Source: Bin87 sp965204905 (GTDB lineage: Bacteria > Chloroflexota > Dehalococcoidia > Lucifugimonadales > UBA3495). Taken from it: DNA of 64,000 nt. The notes below the pieces were generated by a model. It saw nothing but the letters and a program-made list of their open reading frames with translations. It did not search any database and was not told where the DNA came from. The position numbers and the translations under genes were made by a program. This document shows, piece after piece, positions 42,127-49,801 of the stretch (positions within the stretch are counted from its first letter, which is position 1; each line of letters opens with the position of its first letter). Where the stretch lies: the NCBI GenBank assembly GCA_965204905.1, contig OZ242042.1:3286001-3350000 (forward strand), read 5' to 3'.

Positions 42127-42570
42127 TTATTGCTTTTCGACCGCTTTCAGGGCCCGGTGGGCGTATTCCAGGTCGCCGATGGCGTCGGCATTAGCGACAA
42201 TGGGCGCAAATGCTACGGCTACCGCGATGGGAAACATTATCGCCGACGCGATGACCGCCATCACCGCCAGAGCGCTTTCCAGCGTAACGAACTGGAAATG
42301 CAGAGCCTCAGCGCGGACGGCAACGGACGAGGGCAGGGGCAAGCCGAATTCCACGGCAGCCAACATCAGCATCGGAAACAGGGTAACCAGCGCGATCAGG
42401 CTCCAGACAATTTCCCAGATGAGGAACTTGTTCCGCTCCACGCTTACCTGTGAGCGCAAACGTTGCAGGCGGCCGGGCGCTACGGACAAGTTAAGGTTCC
42501 CCGCGCTGACGCGCAGGTAATGTGCGTATTCCCGATACCGCTCACGGTTAACGCTGCTGCTGGCAGCCAT
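42127..42570 (-). CDS. Small membrane protein
   Basis: 147 residues. Two membrane segments: FLIWEIVWSLIALVTLFPML (about residues 49-68) and ALAVMAVIASAIMFPIAVAV (about 98-117), each flanked by charged residues; the N-terminal 40 residues (SVNRERYREYAHYLRVSAGN) are basic. It lies 26 bases before ispF, so it is likely in the same operon, but its role is unknown. Confidence 0.6.
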   Translation of the reverse strand: MAASSSVNRERYREYAHYLRVSAGNLNLSVAPGRLQRLRSQVSVERNKFLIWEIVWSLIALVTLFPMLMLAAVEFGLPLPSSVAVRAEALHFQFVTLESALAVMAVIASAIMFPIAVAVAFAPIVANADAIGDLEYAHRALKAVEKQ

Positions 42571-42702
42571 CTGAACAACCTCCCACCTACACGGGCACAG
42601 TCTGACACGTCGCTGTGATCTGTCTCCGGCGAGGATAGATTATGACAACGTAGCGCATAATAGCGACATCACGGCTATAGCGCTAGTAAAACGGCGTGTC
42701 GA

Positions 42703-43449
42703 TTATCGGCTTTTCGCGTCATCGTCGTTCGCGTCACTGTCGTCGGAATGGGCGAGCAGTTGACTGACGAAGACGAGATCCTCCGGAGTGGTGACCTTCA
42801 GGTTTTCATAGCTGCCCATGAAAACCCTCACTGAATTCCCCAGCGCCTCAACCATCGCCGCGTCGTCGGTATAGTCCGCAGAGGCGGAACGGTGCGCCCG
42901 CATCAAGAGGCCGTAGTCGAACACCTGCGGAGTTTGGGCTGCCCAGAGGGAGGAACGCTCCGGCGTGCTGGCCACCACGTCATCATCACCCACCACTTTG
43001 ATGGTATCCTTCACAGGGACGGCAGCCACCGCCGCCGACCAGCGTTGTGCTGCGTCCAGGCCGCGTTCCAGAACGTCACTGGTGACGCAGGGGCGCGCGC
43101 CGTCATGGACGGCTACCCATCGGCACTCTCCCAGGGCCAGCAGGCCGGCATATACCGAGTCTTGCCGGCGTTCCCCTCCCGCGCAGACCGTGACGACCTT
43201 TCCGATTCGGTGCTCCGCAATCATGGCCCTGGCGCGCTCCACCGCATCGTCCGCGACGACCAACGCGATTCGTGTCACGGCACCGGATCCGGCCACCCGG
43301 CGCAGGGTGTGGATCACCAGGGGCGCGCCGTGGACATCGGCAAAGGTTTTATCCGTCCCGCCCATGCGGGTGCTGCGGCCGGCGGCGACTACCACCACGC
43401 CGAGACCCACTCCGGGCGATCCGGACTCTGAAATGTTGGACGTTGCCAT
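42703..43449 (-). CDS. ispD: 2-C-methyl-D-erythritol 4-phosphate cytidylyltransferase
   Basis: 248 residues. CTP-binding loop VVVAAGRSTRMGG; VAVHDGARPCVTSDVLERGL; VPVKDTIKVVGDD; AAQTPQVFDYGLLMRAHRSA and ENLKVTTPEDL, all IspD signatures. It makes CDP-methylerythritol, the third MEP step. The C-terminal 20 residues are an acidic tail (DDSDANDDDAKSR). Gene order ispD, membrane protein, ispF, cysS on the minus strand. Divergent from the OsmC gene. Confidence 0.93.
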   Translation of the reverse strand: MATSNISESGSPGVGLGVVVVAAGRSTRMGGTDKTFADVHGAPLVIHTLRRVAGSGAVTRIALVVADDAVERARAMIAEHRIGKVVTVCAGGERRQDSVYAGLLALGECRWVAVHDGARPCVTSDVLERGLDAAQRWSAAVAAVPVKDTIKVVGDDDVVASTPERSSLWAAQTPQVFDYGLLMRAHRSASADYTDDAAMVEALGNSVRVFMGSYENLKVTTPEDLVFVSQLLAHSDDSDANDDDAKSR

Positions 43450-43489
43450 GCTGGAGGGTTTCTAAAAAACCACGCTAGTATCAGGCACA

Positions 43490-43523
43490 GCCCATTGGCG
43501 ATAATGGGCCTGTGGTTTATGAT
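43490..43523 (+). promoter_or_regulatory. OsmC promoter with overlapping palindrome
   Basis: TTGGCG (43495-43500) and TATGAT (43518-43523) are 17 bases apart. The -35 lies inside a perfect 7-bp inverted repeat GCCCATT-GGCGAT-AATGGGC (43490-43509), a possible operator in the divergent region between ispD and osmC. Confidence 0.55.
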
Positions 43524-43615
43524 TTAGATATTCTATCAGGCTTCACCCGGAGAGCGACATTTCCAACGAGTAATCAACGTCAAGAAGAACCGCCACATCA
43601 ATAAGGAGGAAAGCC

Positions 43616-44065
43616 ATGGCTACACTGGAAAGGGCCTACCTGGTGCATACGGTCAGTTCGGGTACGCACGGCAGAGCGATCTGCAACGCGCGCACACACC
43701 ACTGGGTGGCCGATGACAGTAGCGGAGACTTCGTAGGAGCCGGCGAGTATTTCCTGTCGGGAATCACGGCCTGCGCGGTCAACATGGTGGAGCGCATCGC
43801 CTTGACCGACGACGCGCCGGTGGACTTCATGGAAGTTTCCGCGGAAGCCTACCGGGACCCGGACGCCGTTCCGGGCGACCTGAGCCTTTACGCCGACGTG
43901 CGCATCCACTTCAAGATCTGGGGTGTGGACGACGACCAGGGCAACTACCTGGTGGACACCTGGAAGAAGCGTTGACCGCTTTACGGTTCGGTCGCCGTGG
44001 CGACCCCAAGCACTTCCGTTACCTCTGAGTTCGTCGCCGGGCCTCGCCCCAAGCACGGAGGATAA
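43616..44065 (+). CDS. OsmC-family peroxide-reductase-like protein, probable selenoprotein (in-frame TGA at 43973)
   Basis: Reading to the first TGA gives 119 residues, about 25 short of the family norm, ending NYLVDTWKKR. The frame continues after TGA 43973-43975 as PLYGSVAVATPSTSVTSE, to TAA 44063. OsmC proteins have a conserved Cys followed by Pro at just this place (usually RCP-YG). The TGA thus stands for the second of two redox cysteines; the first is C53 in SGITACAVNM. A hairpin at 43990-44005 fits a bacterial SECIS. The read-through protein is 149 residues. A nonsense mutation is the alternative, but the downstream part keeps its sense. AAGGAGG precedes the ATG. Confidence 0.78.
43990..44005 (+). 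promoter_or_regulatory. Candidate SECIS hairpin, OsmC gene
   Basis: GGUCGC-CGUG-GCGACC, a perfect 6-bp stem with a G in the first two loop bases. The loop begins 20 bases after the TGA, inside the distance range described for bacterial SECIS elements. Confidence 0.6.
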
Positions 44066-44089
44066 CGCCAGCACAGCGGCGCGGCGGTA

Positions 44090-44116
44090 TAGGGGCGAAT
44101 CATCATTCGCCCTTAT
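44090..44116. terminator. TAGGGGCGAAT hairpin after the OsmC gene
   Basis: TAGGGGCGAAT, loop CATC, ATTCGCCCTTA with a G-T pair. It follows the extended OsmC stop (44065) by 24 bases, which supports the longer reading. The GGGGCGA arm recurs at 61864. Confidence 0.6.
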
Positions 44117-44243
44117 GCTTTCAAAACGCCGTTAGTTATGACCGCTCCGTTCCGAGGATCGGAGCCGACCGGTCGGGAGAATACCCATAGACATACTGCT
44201 GTCCATATTCGGAGCCGGCCTTTCGGAGGAAGCGGCGCTGCAC

Positions 44244-46262
44244 TTGCAGGATTTCGCCATCGTGATGGCTATTGCCGCTGCGGGGCTGGCTTTCGCCCGG
44301 CTGGTGTGGCAGCCGCCGGTGCTGGGTTACCTGGCGGCCGGCCTGCTGATCGGTCCTTTCACGCTGCCCACTCCGATCATCGGCAACCTGGACACCATCG
44401 AGCTGATGGCCGAGTTGGGTCTCATCCTGCTGCTGTTCGGCATCGGGCTGGAACTGGGCTGGAGTCGCATCAGGCAGATTGGCCTCCTGGTGCTGGTGAT
44501 CGGAATCGTGGAGATCACCACCCTGACCTTGCTGGGCGTGCTGATCGCCAACAAGGTGCTGGGCATACCGGGCATCAGCGGCCTGTACCTGGGCGGCGCG
44601 ATGGCGATCAGCAGCTCGGCCATCCTGCTCAAGGGGCTGCGCGACAGCGGAAACCTGCGCTCGGGCTGGGGGCAGACCATCGTCGGCATCCTGCTGGTGG
44701 AAGACTTTGCGGCGGTGATCCTGCTGACGCTGCTTTCGGGTATCGCGACCACGGGGTCCGCCAACCTGGGCGACGTGAGCTGGCTGGTGGGCAAGCTGGC
44801 GATATTCTCCATAGCGGCGCTGGCATTCGGCACGTTGCTGGCCCCCCGCCTGATGCGCCTGCTATCCCGCACCCGGTCGGACGAAACCCTGCTCCTGGCG
44901 TCCCTGGGCTGCTGCTTTGGGTTGGCAATTGGCGCGGAGTTTCTGGGATTGTCGGCAGCAGCCGGGGCGTTCCTGATCGGCATGGTGATCGGCGACACCG
45001 ACGCGGCGGGACGGGTAACGCGCCTGATCAGTCCGGTTCGGGATATGTTTGGCGCGCTGTTCTTCATGTCCATCGGGATGCTGATCGACTATCGCCTGCT
45101 GGACGATTTCATTCTGCCGGCGTTGATCGTCGTGGGCGTGTTCATGGCTGGCAAGATTATTGCCAATACCATCGGCTCGGTGTTGTCGGGGCGGAACTCC
45201 CGCCAGGCGGTGCGGGTCGGGATGTCGATGCCGCAGATGGGCGAATTTTCGCTGGCTATCGGCCGGCTGAGCGTGGCGGACGCGGTTGCGGGGCCGATTG
45301 TCGGGCCCATCCTCGCCATCGTCACCGCCATCACGTCGATCCTGGCGCCGCTGACCTCCCGGTTGGCCCAGCCGATTTGCGACTGGGCGAGACGTCGGGC
45401 GCCGCCCACATTGGTGGAGATGAATCTGGCAGTTCACCTGGGCATCACGACTTTCTGGTCGGCATTTTCACTACCGGGAAGAACCGGTCGCGCGTTGAAG
45501 ACCCTGGTCAGGCAGATCACGATCAATATCCTGATCATTACAATCCTGACGGCAATCGGAACGATAGCAGTGTACACGTTGCCGGATTTTCTGGCCGAGA
45601 TTTTGCCGGTGTCCAAAGACCTGTTGGGCCTGATCTTCGGGGGAGCGACAATAGGGTTGAGTATTCCGCCGGCCATCGCCATCTGGCGGGAACTGCGCAT
45701 TTTGGCCCGCTTGACGGTTGGGGCCACGCGGTGGGCCAGATCGGGAGAGCCGGCGGGTTTCACCCTGCGGACACTGGTGCAGGACGGATTGGCCACCGCG
45801 CTGCTGCTGGTGGCGATCATGCTGTTGCTGCCGTTGCTCATCCGCCTGTTCGCGCTGGGCTCTCTATCGGCTCCTTTGCCCATCATTATGCTGGCGGGGT
45901 CGGCGGGGATACTGGTATTGGTCGGCTTTCACATTCACCGCGTCCTTGAAACGGCGTTTCATGACGTTTTCGTAAGGCCCATGACGCCGCTGGTCAGGCC
46001 GACGCCGACGGCCAACGACCAGGACGACGTGTTCACGCCGGTGGATGTCGAAACTCCGGCGCTGCGGGACGGACAACATGAGCCGGTGGGCCGGCAGCCC
46101 ACCAGGACATCGGCGCCAACCGGCGCTGCCGGGGCGGGGGCGGAAGCCGATGAAACGGTAGAAAGTCTCTGGCGCATTCTGGAAGACCGCGTCGCCAATC
46201 TGCGAAACCCCGGCCAGACAAGAAACGACGAGCAACGACCGCAGCGGTCGGAAAGCGATTAG
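44244..46262 (+). CDS. CPA2-family cation:proton antiporter
   Basis: 672 residues from TTG 44244. The frame is open further up, and the segment from an ATA at 44187 (DILLSIFGAGLSEEAALHLQ) looks like native protein, so translation may begin there with a rare AUA. The first 390 residues are a Na+/H+ exchanger domain: ISSSAILLKGLRDSGNLRSG, VEDFAAVILLTLLSG and SMPQMGEFSLAIGRLSV. A second hydrophobic part (about 420-570) has four or more spans. The tail is hydrophilic and proline/threonine-rich. It would exchange K+ or Na+ for H+ across the membrane. No TrkA-N domain is seen. Confidence 0.85.
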   Translation: MQDFAIVMAIAAAGLAFARLVWQPPVLGYLAAGLLIGPFTLPTPIIGNLDTIELMAELGLILLLFGIGLELGWSRIRQIGLLVLVIGIVEITTLTLLGVLIANKVLGIPGISGLYLGGAMAISSSAILLKGLRDSGNLRSGWGQTIVGILLVEDFAAVILLTLLSGIATTGSANLGDVSWLVGKLAIFSIAALAFGTLLAPRLMRLLSRTRSDETLLLASLGCCFGLAIGAEFLGLSAAAGAFLIGMVIGDTDAAGRVTRLISPVRDMFGALFFMSIGMLIDYRLLDDFILPALIVVGVFMAGKIIANTIGSVLSGRNSRQAVRVGMSMPQMGEFSLAIGRLSVADAVAGPIVGPILAIVTAITSILAPLTSRLAQPICDWARRRAPPTLVEMNLAVHLGITTFWSAFSLPGRTGRALKTLVRQITINILIITILTAIGTIAVYTLPDFLAEILPVSKDLLGLIFGGATIGLSIPPAIAIWRELRILARLTVGATRWARSGEPAGFTLRTLVQDGLATALLLVAIMLLLPLLIRLFALGSLSAPLPIIMLAGSAGILVLVGFHIHRVLETAFHDVFVRPMTPLVRPTPTANDQDDVFTPVDVETPALRDGQHEPVGRQPTRTSAPTGAAGAGAEADETVESLWRILEDRVANLRNPGQTRNDEQRPQRSESD

Positions 46263-46301
46263 CGGCGCCGAGCAGTCGGCCCCGTTCGTCAACCCCCACT
46301 T

Positions 46302-46583
46302 TCACCCCAAACGCCGGCGCAGCCGTTCATACACATCGCCGCGTTGACCTACTATTAAAACCAGCACGATTAGCCGGTCGGCCTCTACGGTGTAACAAAT
46401 GCGCCAGTTGCCGACTCGGATACGCCACACTTCACCGGCCCCTTGCAACTTTTGAGCTGGGGCCGAGCGTGGGTTTTCCGCCAGCGACTCGATGGCAGCG
46501 ATCATCCGCCGACCAACTTCCCGGTCGCGGATGCTGCGGAGGTCCCTCTGCGCCGCTCTGGACAGGACTATCCGGTACGTCAA
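46302..46583 (-). CDS. RelE/ParE-type toxin
   Basis: 93 residues: TYRIVLSRAAQRDLRSIRDR, RRMIAAIESLAENPRSAPAQ, KLQGAGEVWRIRVGNWRICY and VGQRGDVYERL. This order (helical hairpin, then a sheet with R-V-G-x-x-R-I) is standard for RelE mRNA interferases. Its start overlaps the antitoxin stop in ATGA, so both come from one transcript. A mild purine-rich site precedes it. Confidence 0.85.
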   Translation of the reverse strand: MTYRIVLSRAAQRDLRSIRDREVGRRMIAAIESLAENPRSAPAQKLQGAGEVWRIRVGNWRICYTVEADRLIVLVLIVGQRGDVYERLRRRLG

Positions 46584-46852
46584 ATCCCCAAGTCAGCCTT
46601 GAAGTCCGCCCAATCAACGCCGCCGTGCACCCGGTAGTCGGCCAGCGCGTCCAGGGCATCCAGCAAGTCAAGGCGGTCTTCAAGAGCCTCCAACGCAGCC
46701 AGGTCTGCTACCGGAACCAGCGCTGCCACAGTCATTCCGTCCTTCTCGACCGGAATACGCTCGCCCTTGTTCTGAATGCGCGCCGTCACGTCGGATACGT
46801 CTTGCGGAATGCGCAGCGCCAGGCTCTCGCCGAAAATTTTTCGTACCGCCAT
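46580..46852 (-). CDS. Antitoxin of the RelE pair (Phd/RelB-like)
   Basis: 90 residues. The N-terminal part, with GERIPVEKDGMTVAALVPVA, resembles Phd/YefM or RelB DNA-binding/autoregulatory domains, and the C-terminal part (LEALEDRLDLLDALDALADY) is an amphipathic helix that would wrap the toxin. Upstream on the minus strand lies a TATAAT (46918-46913), 61 bases from the start, the likely autoregulated promoter. Confidence 0.8.
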   Translation of the reverse strand: MAVRKIFGESLALRIPQDVSDVTARIQNKGERIPVEKDGMTVAALVPVADLAALEALEDRLDLLDALDALADYRVHGGVDWADFKADLGI

Positions 46853-46937
46853 CGCTCCAGTCTCCTGAATACACGCCTGACTGCACGATGGCAGTCTCCA
46901 TTGCGCCGCTTCATTATATCTTATGACCCATTAGCAA

Positions 46938-46946
46938 TGCTAAAAT
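46938..46946 (+). promoter_or_regulatory. Extended -10 for the cobalamin-binding-protein-like gene
   Basis: TGC-TAAAAT, 34 bases before the ATG at 46981; no good -35 at 17 bases. It is divergent from the antitoxin's TATAAT. Confidence 0.45.
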
Positions 46947-46980
46947 GCCGGCAAAACCGAACCGCACGCCAGAAAGGTGC

Positions 46981-47907
46981 ATGATGCGTATTTGCTCTTT
47001 TTTGCCCTCTGCCACCGAGATTGTGTACTCCCTTGGGTTGGAGGACCAGCTCTACGGCGTTACCCACGAATGCGATTATCCGGCTGCGGCCCGCGACAAA
47101 CCTTGGGTGGTGCGCAGCGTTTTTGAGGGCACCAACCCCAGCAGCGGCGAAATCAGCCGGGTTATTTCCGAGCGCCTGGCTGAAGGATTGGGCATATACC
47201 ACATCGATCAGGACATCCTGGATGCGGCCAACCCCGACCTGCTGCTGACGCAGGCAATCTGCGAGGTTTGAGCGGTGTCGTCTCGGCAGGTTGCCGAGTC
47301 CACCGCGAACATGACCAAGCAGCCGGAGGTGCTGTCCCTGGATCCGCAGTACCTGGGCGACGTGCTGGAGGACGTGCGGCGCGTGGGCCACGCCACGGGA
47401 GCCGAGGCAGTGGCCGAGGACGTGACGGCGCGGATGCAGGAACGCATCGACGCGGTTACGGAACGCTCTCAAATGGCTGGAGGGCATCCGCGCGTGCTTC
47501 ATCTTGAATGGACCGATCCGCTGATGTGCGGGGGCCACTGGGTTCCCGAAATGGTGGAAATGGCCGGCGGCGAAAACTGCTTCGGCGACAAGGAGATGGG
47601 ATCATTCCCGCTGGAATGGGACGCAGTGCTGGAGAGCCAACCGGAAGTTATCGTGCTGATGCCCTGCGGGTTTGAGGTCCCCAGGGCGTTGGAGGACGTG
47701 CCCCTGCTGACCGAAAAGGACGGTTGGGGATCGCTGCCGGCGGTGCAGAACAACCGGGTGTTCGCCATCGACGCCAGCAACTACACCAGCCGGTCGGGGC
47801 CGCGCCTGGTGACGGGCCTGGAAATCCTGGCGGAGATGATCCATCCGGAGCTGTTCTCGGGGATGGTGCCGGAAATGGGCGCGCGACGGATTTACGCATC
47901 CGGGTAA
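46981..47907 (+). CDS. Cobalamin-binding-protein-like (BtuF/FecB-type) protein, probable selenoprotein (in-frame TGA at 47269)
   Basis: Without the TGA (47269-47271, codon 97) the gene is one continuous frame of 308 residues. Before it the sequence is RICSFLPSATEIVYSLGL, GVTHECDYP and PDLLLTQAICEV; after it, AVSSRQVAESTANMTKQPEV and VPEMVEMAGGENCFGDKE. Relatives read TQxxCxVCAVS, so the TGA replaces the second Cys of a CxxC and gives CxxU. A two-stem hairpin directly follows (47272-47306) with loop AGGUU, very like the E. coli fdhF SECIS. No signal peptide, so it acts in the cytoplasm or has lost export. AGAAAGG precedes the start. A nonsense mutation is the other reading. Confidence 0.82.
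47272..47306 (+). promoter_or_regulatory. Candidate SECIS element, cobalamin-binding-protein-like gene
   Basis: Lower stem GCGGUG/CACCGC (47272-47277 with 47301-47306), internal loop, upper stem CUCGGC/GCCGAG (47282-47287 with 47293-47298), apical loop AGGUU. The loop starts 16 bases after the TGA. The order and loop resemble the fdhF element (loop AGGUCU). Confidence 0.75.
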
Positions 47908-47918
47908 GGAGGTTCGAT

Positions 47919-48641
47919 ATGACCACAGTCAACCGGCTCGCGAAACCGCCGGAAGGTTCGCCGCGGGTTATGCTGCCCGACCCCGACCCATGGGACCTTG
48001 ATGTGACTACTTTCGAGCACGTTCTGATACACGGCTATCCCGCCGCCCTGATCCACCACCTGGCCAGCCCGGAAACCACCATCGTCATCAGCGAAATCGG
48101 CGCCAGCCTGCGGCCCACCACGCGCTACGCCGACGTTCGCTTCCCGGACTTGCTCATCGCCTTTGACGTTGATCCCGAGGCGCGCCGGGCCAGCAACGGC
48201 TACATCGTGTCCGAGCAGGGCAAGCCGCCGGACTTCGTGCTGGAGGTGGCGTCGTCCAGAACCGGGCGAAACGACGAAACGGTGAAACGGGACTACTACC
48301 TCAATATGAGAGTAGGCGAATACTGGCGCTTTGACTCATCGGGCGGTCAATGGCATTCAGCGCCGCTGTCCGGCGACCGGCTGGTGGACGGGCAGTACCA
48401 ACCCATTCCAGTTGAGCAGGGAGCGGACGGCGTATTTCGCGGCTACAGCCCCGCGCTGAGGTTGGAACTGCATTGGGAAGACGGCAACCTGCGCTGGTGG
48501 GATCCGGCGGGCAACCGTTACCTGGAAACGCACTTTGAGGTAATCGCAGCGCGCTCAGCAGCAGAAGCGCGGGCCGACGCCGCCGAGGAACGGGTGCGTC
48601 AACTGGAAGAACAGTTACAGCAACGCCCCGATCAGAGCTGA
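47919..48641 (+). CDS. Uma2 family endonuclease-like protein with coiled-coil tail
   Basis: 240 residues from ATG 47919, with AAGGAGGT 7 bases upstream; a longer frame starts inside the preceding gene and is rejected. Core: VRFPDLLIAFDVDPEARRAS, PPDFVLEVASSRTGRNDETV, KRDYYLNMRVGEYWRFD. The tail EARADAAEERVRQLEEQL is coiled. It resembles the 32834 copy closely. Confidence 0.86.
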   Translation: MTTVNRLAKPPEGSPRVMLPDPDPWDLDVTTFEHVLIHGYPAALIHHLASPETTIVISEIGASLRPTTRYADVRFPDLLIAFDVDPEARRASNGYIVSEQGKPPDFVLEVASSRTGRNDETVKRDYYLNMRVGEYWRFDSSGGQWHSAPLSGDRLVDGQYQPIPVEQGADGVFRGYSPALRLELHWEDGNLRWWDPAGNRYLETHFEVIAARSAAEARADAAEERVRQLEEQLQQRPDQS

Positions 48642-48653
48642 ACGGCTGTCCGT

Positions 48654-49343
48654 CTAGTTCAGGCGCGCGCCCTTGAAAGGGGTGTTTTGCTCGACCTGCT
48701 CGGCGACGATGCGGTTGGCCTGGCGCATCATGGTCAGCAGCTTCTCCAGTTGCTCGCCGGCAGTGCGGGTTTCCAGCAGGTCCTGGCGCACGTCGGGCGG
48801 CAAGGGCAGGCTGACCGCCAGGGATACCGCCGACCTTCGCGCCAGATCTGCGGGTTCGTCGGGAACCGAGACCTCGCGGTCCCAACCGCCGGCCATGGCC
48901 GTGAGATGGCGCTGCAACTGTATGTATTGTTCCCGCACTCCGGCTACGGTGGTGGTGGAAACGGTACCCTCTTCGTCTTCTATGTAGCGCACCAGGCCCA
49001 CCAGGTGGGGAACAGTCTGGACGGTTTCCAACAACTCGAAGCGTTGCTCGCCGCGAGTGAGGATATTCATTCGGCCCTCTTCCAGCCGCTGCACCTGCAT
49101 GATGCGGGCGGTGGTGCCCACCACGTGGGGAGAGGCCGGTTCTCCCACCTCGTTGCCCTCTCTAATCAACAGGACGCCGAAAGGCTCCTCGCGCTGGGCG
49201 CAATCGCCGATCATCGCCTTGTATCGTTCCTCGAAAATATGCAGCGGCAGCGGCATACCTGGGAACAGCACCACGTTGTTCAACGGGAACAGCGGCAACT
49301 CCGTGTAGGAGCCTGGAGGAAAGTCGTCGGGGTTGATGGCCAT
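48654..49343 (-). CDS. LON-type substrate-binding domain protein
   Basis: 229 residues from ATG 49343 (MAINPDDFPPGSYTELPLFP). A longer frame to 49517 adds a non-family tail. LON N-domain signatures: LPLFPLNNVVLFPGMPLPLH, IFEERYKAMIGDC, GTTARIMQVQRLEEGR and FELLETVQTVPHLVGLVRYI. There is no AAA or protease domain, so it is the stand-alone form. Such proteins bind unfolded or peptide substrates; role unknown. Convergent with Uma2 at 48641. Confidence 0.86.
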   Translation of the reverse strand: MAINPDDFPPGSYTELPLFPLNNVVLFPGMPLPLHIFEERYKAMIGDCAQREEPFGVLLIREGNEVGEPASPHVVGTTARIMQVQRLEEGRMNILTRGEQRFELLETVQTVPHLVGLVRYIEDEEGTVSTTTVAGVREQYIQLQRHLTAMAGGWDREVSVPDEPADLARRSAVSLAVSLPLPPDVRQDLLETRTAGEQLEKLLTMMRQANRIVAEQVEQNTPFKGARLN

Positions 49344-49392
49344 GATGCCGCAGTATAACCGTGGGACCGCACACTCAGCAACTTTGCCAATG

Positions 49393-49419
49393 AAAAACCC
49401 CCGCCGGATTGAGCGGGGG
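49393..49419 (-). terminator. Rho-independent terminator after 49448 gene
   Basis: On the minus strand CCCCCGC, loop of 8 bases, GCGGGGG, then TTTTTC. It follows the 49448 gene stop by 28 bases. Confidence 0.75.
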
Positions 49420-49447
49420 CGTGGTTGCACTATGGTGCGACCGGGGA

Positions 49448-49702
49448 TCAGTGGTGGGCGCCATCGGCATCCGGCGGGCGGTTGTGGATGGCCTTGGTGC
49501 CCTTCTTGAAGATGCACTTGCGGATGTTGTTCTCCAACTCGGTGGGATCTTCAACACCTGGATAGCGCTCCTTGGCTGCCGGGCTGCTCAGATATTCAAA
49601 CATCTTCTGCAGCACGTCGTCCTCCGAGTCCCCGGTGATGACGGTGCGGTCGCGGGGATCGGAAAGGAAGTTGCTGGGCCGGGCATAGTAAACGTCAGGC
49701 AT
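49448..49702 (-). CDS. Small hypothetical protein
   Basis: 84 residues: MPDVYYARPSNFLSDPRDRT, VITGDSEDDVLQKMFEYLSS and LENNIRKCIFKKGTKAIHNR. AGGAGG lies just upstream of the ATG and a strong terminator follows, so this is a real single gene. Family unknown; the C-terminus is charged and disordered-looking. Confidence 0.6.
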   Translation of the reverse strand: MPDVYYARPSNFLSDPRDRTVITGDSEDDVLQKMFEYLSSPAAKERYPGVEDPTELENNIRKCIFKKGTKAIHNRPPDADGAHH

Positions 49703-49801
49703 GGTTTCCTCCTCCTTGGCAAGGCGCCGATCCTAGAATCGGCCGTCTCTTTCAGTAGCAGATTGATACACCAAAAGACCGCACGTTGTCAATGGCGGGG
49801 C

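Noticed and set aside
44138..45949. A 603-codon plus-strand ORF beside the antiporter
   Set aside because: It is glycine/arginine/histidine-rich without family character and lies in another frame over the real CPA2 antiporter, which has clear membrane segments.
46981..47907. Two separate genes split at the TGA
   Set aside because: The first part ends and the second begins within one conserved protein, in the same frame, and the second has no ribosome site of its own; a SECIS-like hairpin follows the TGA.
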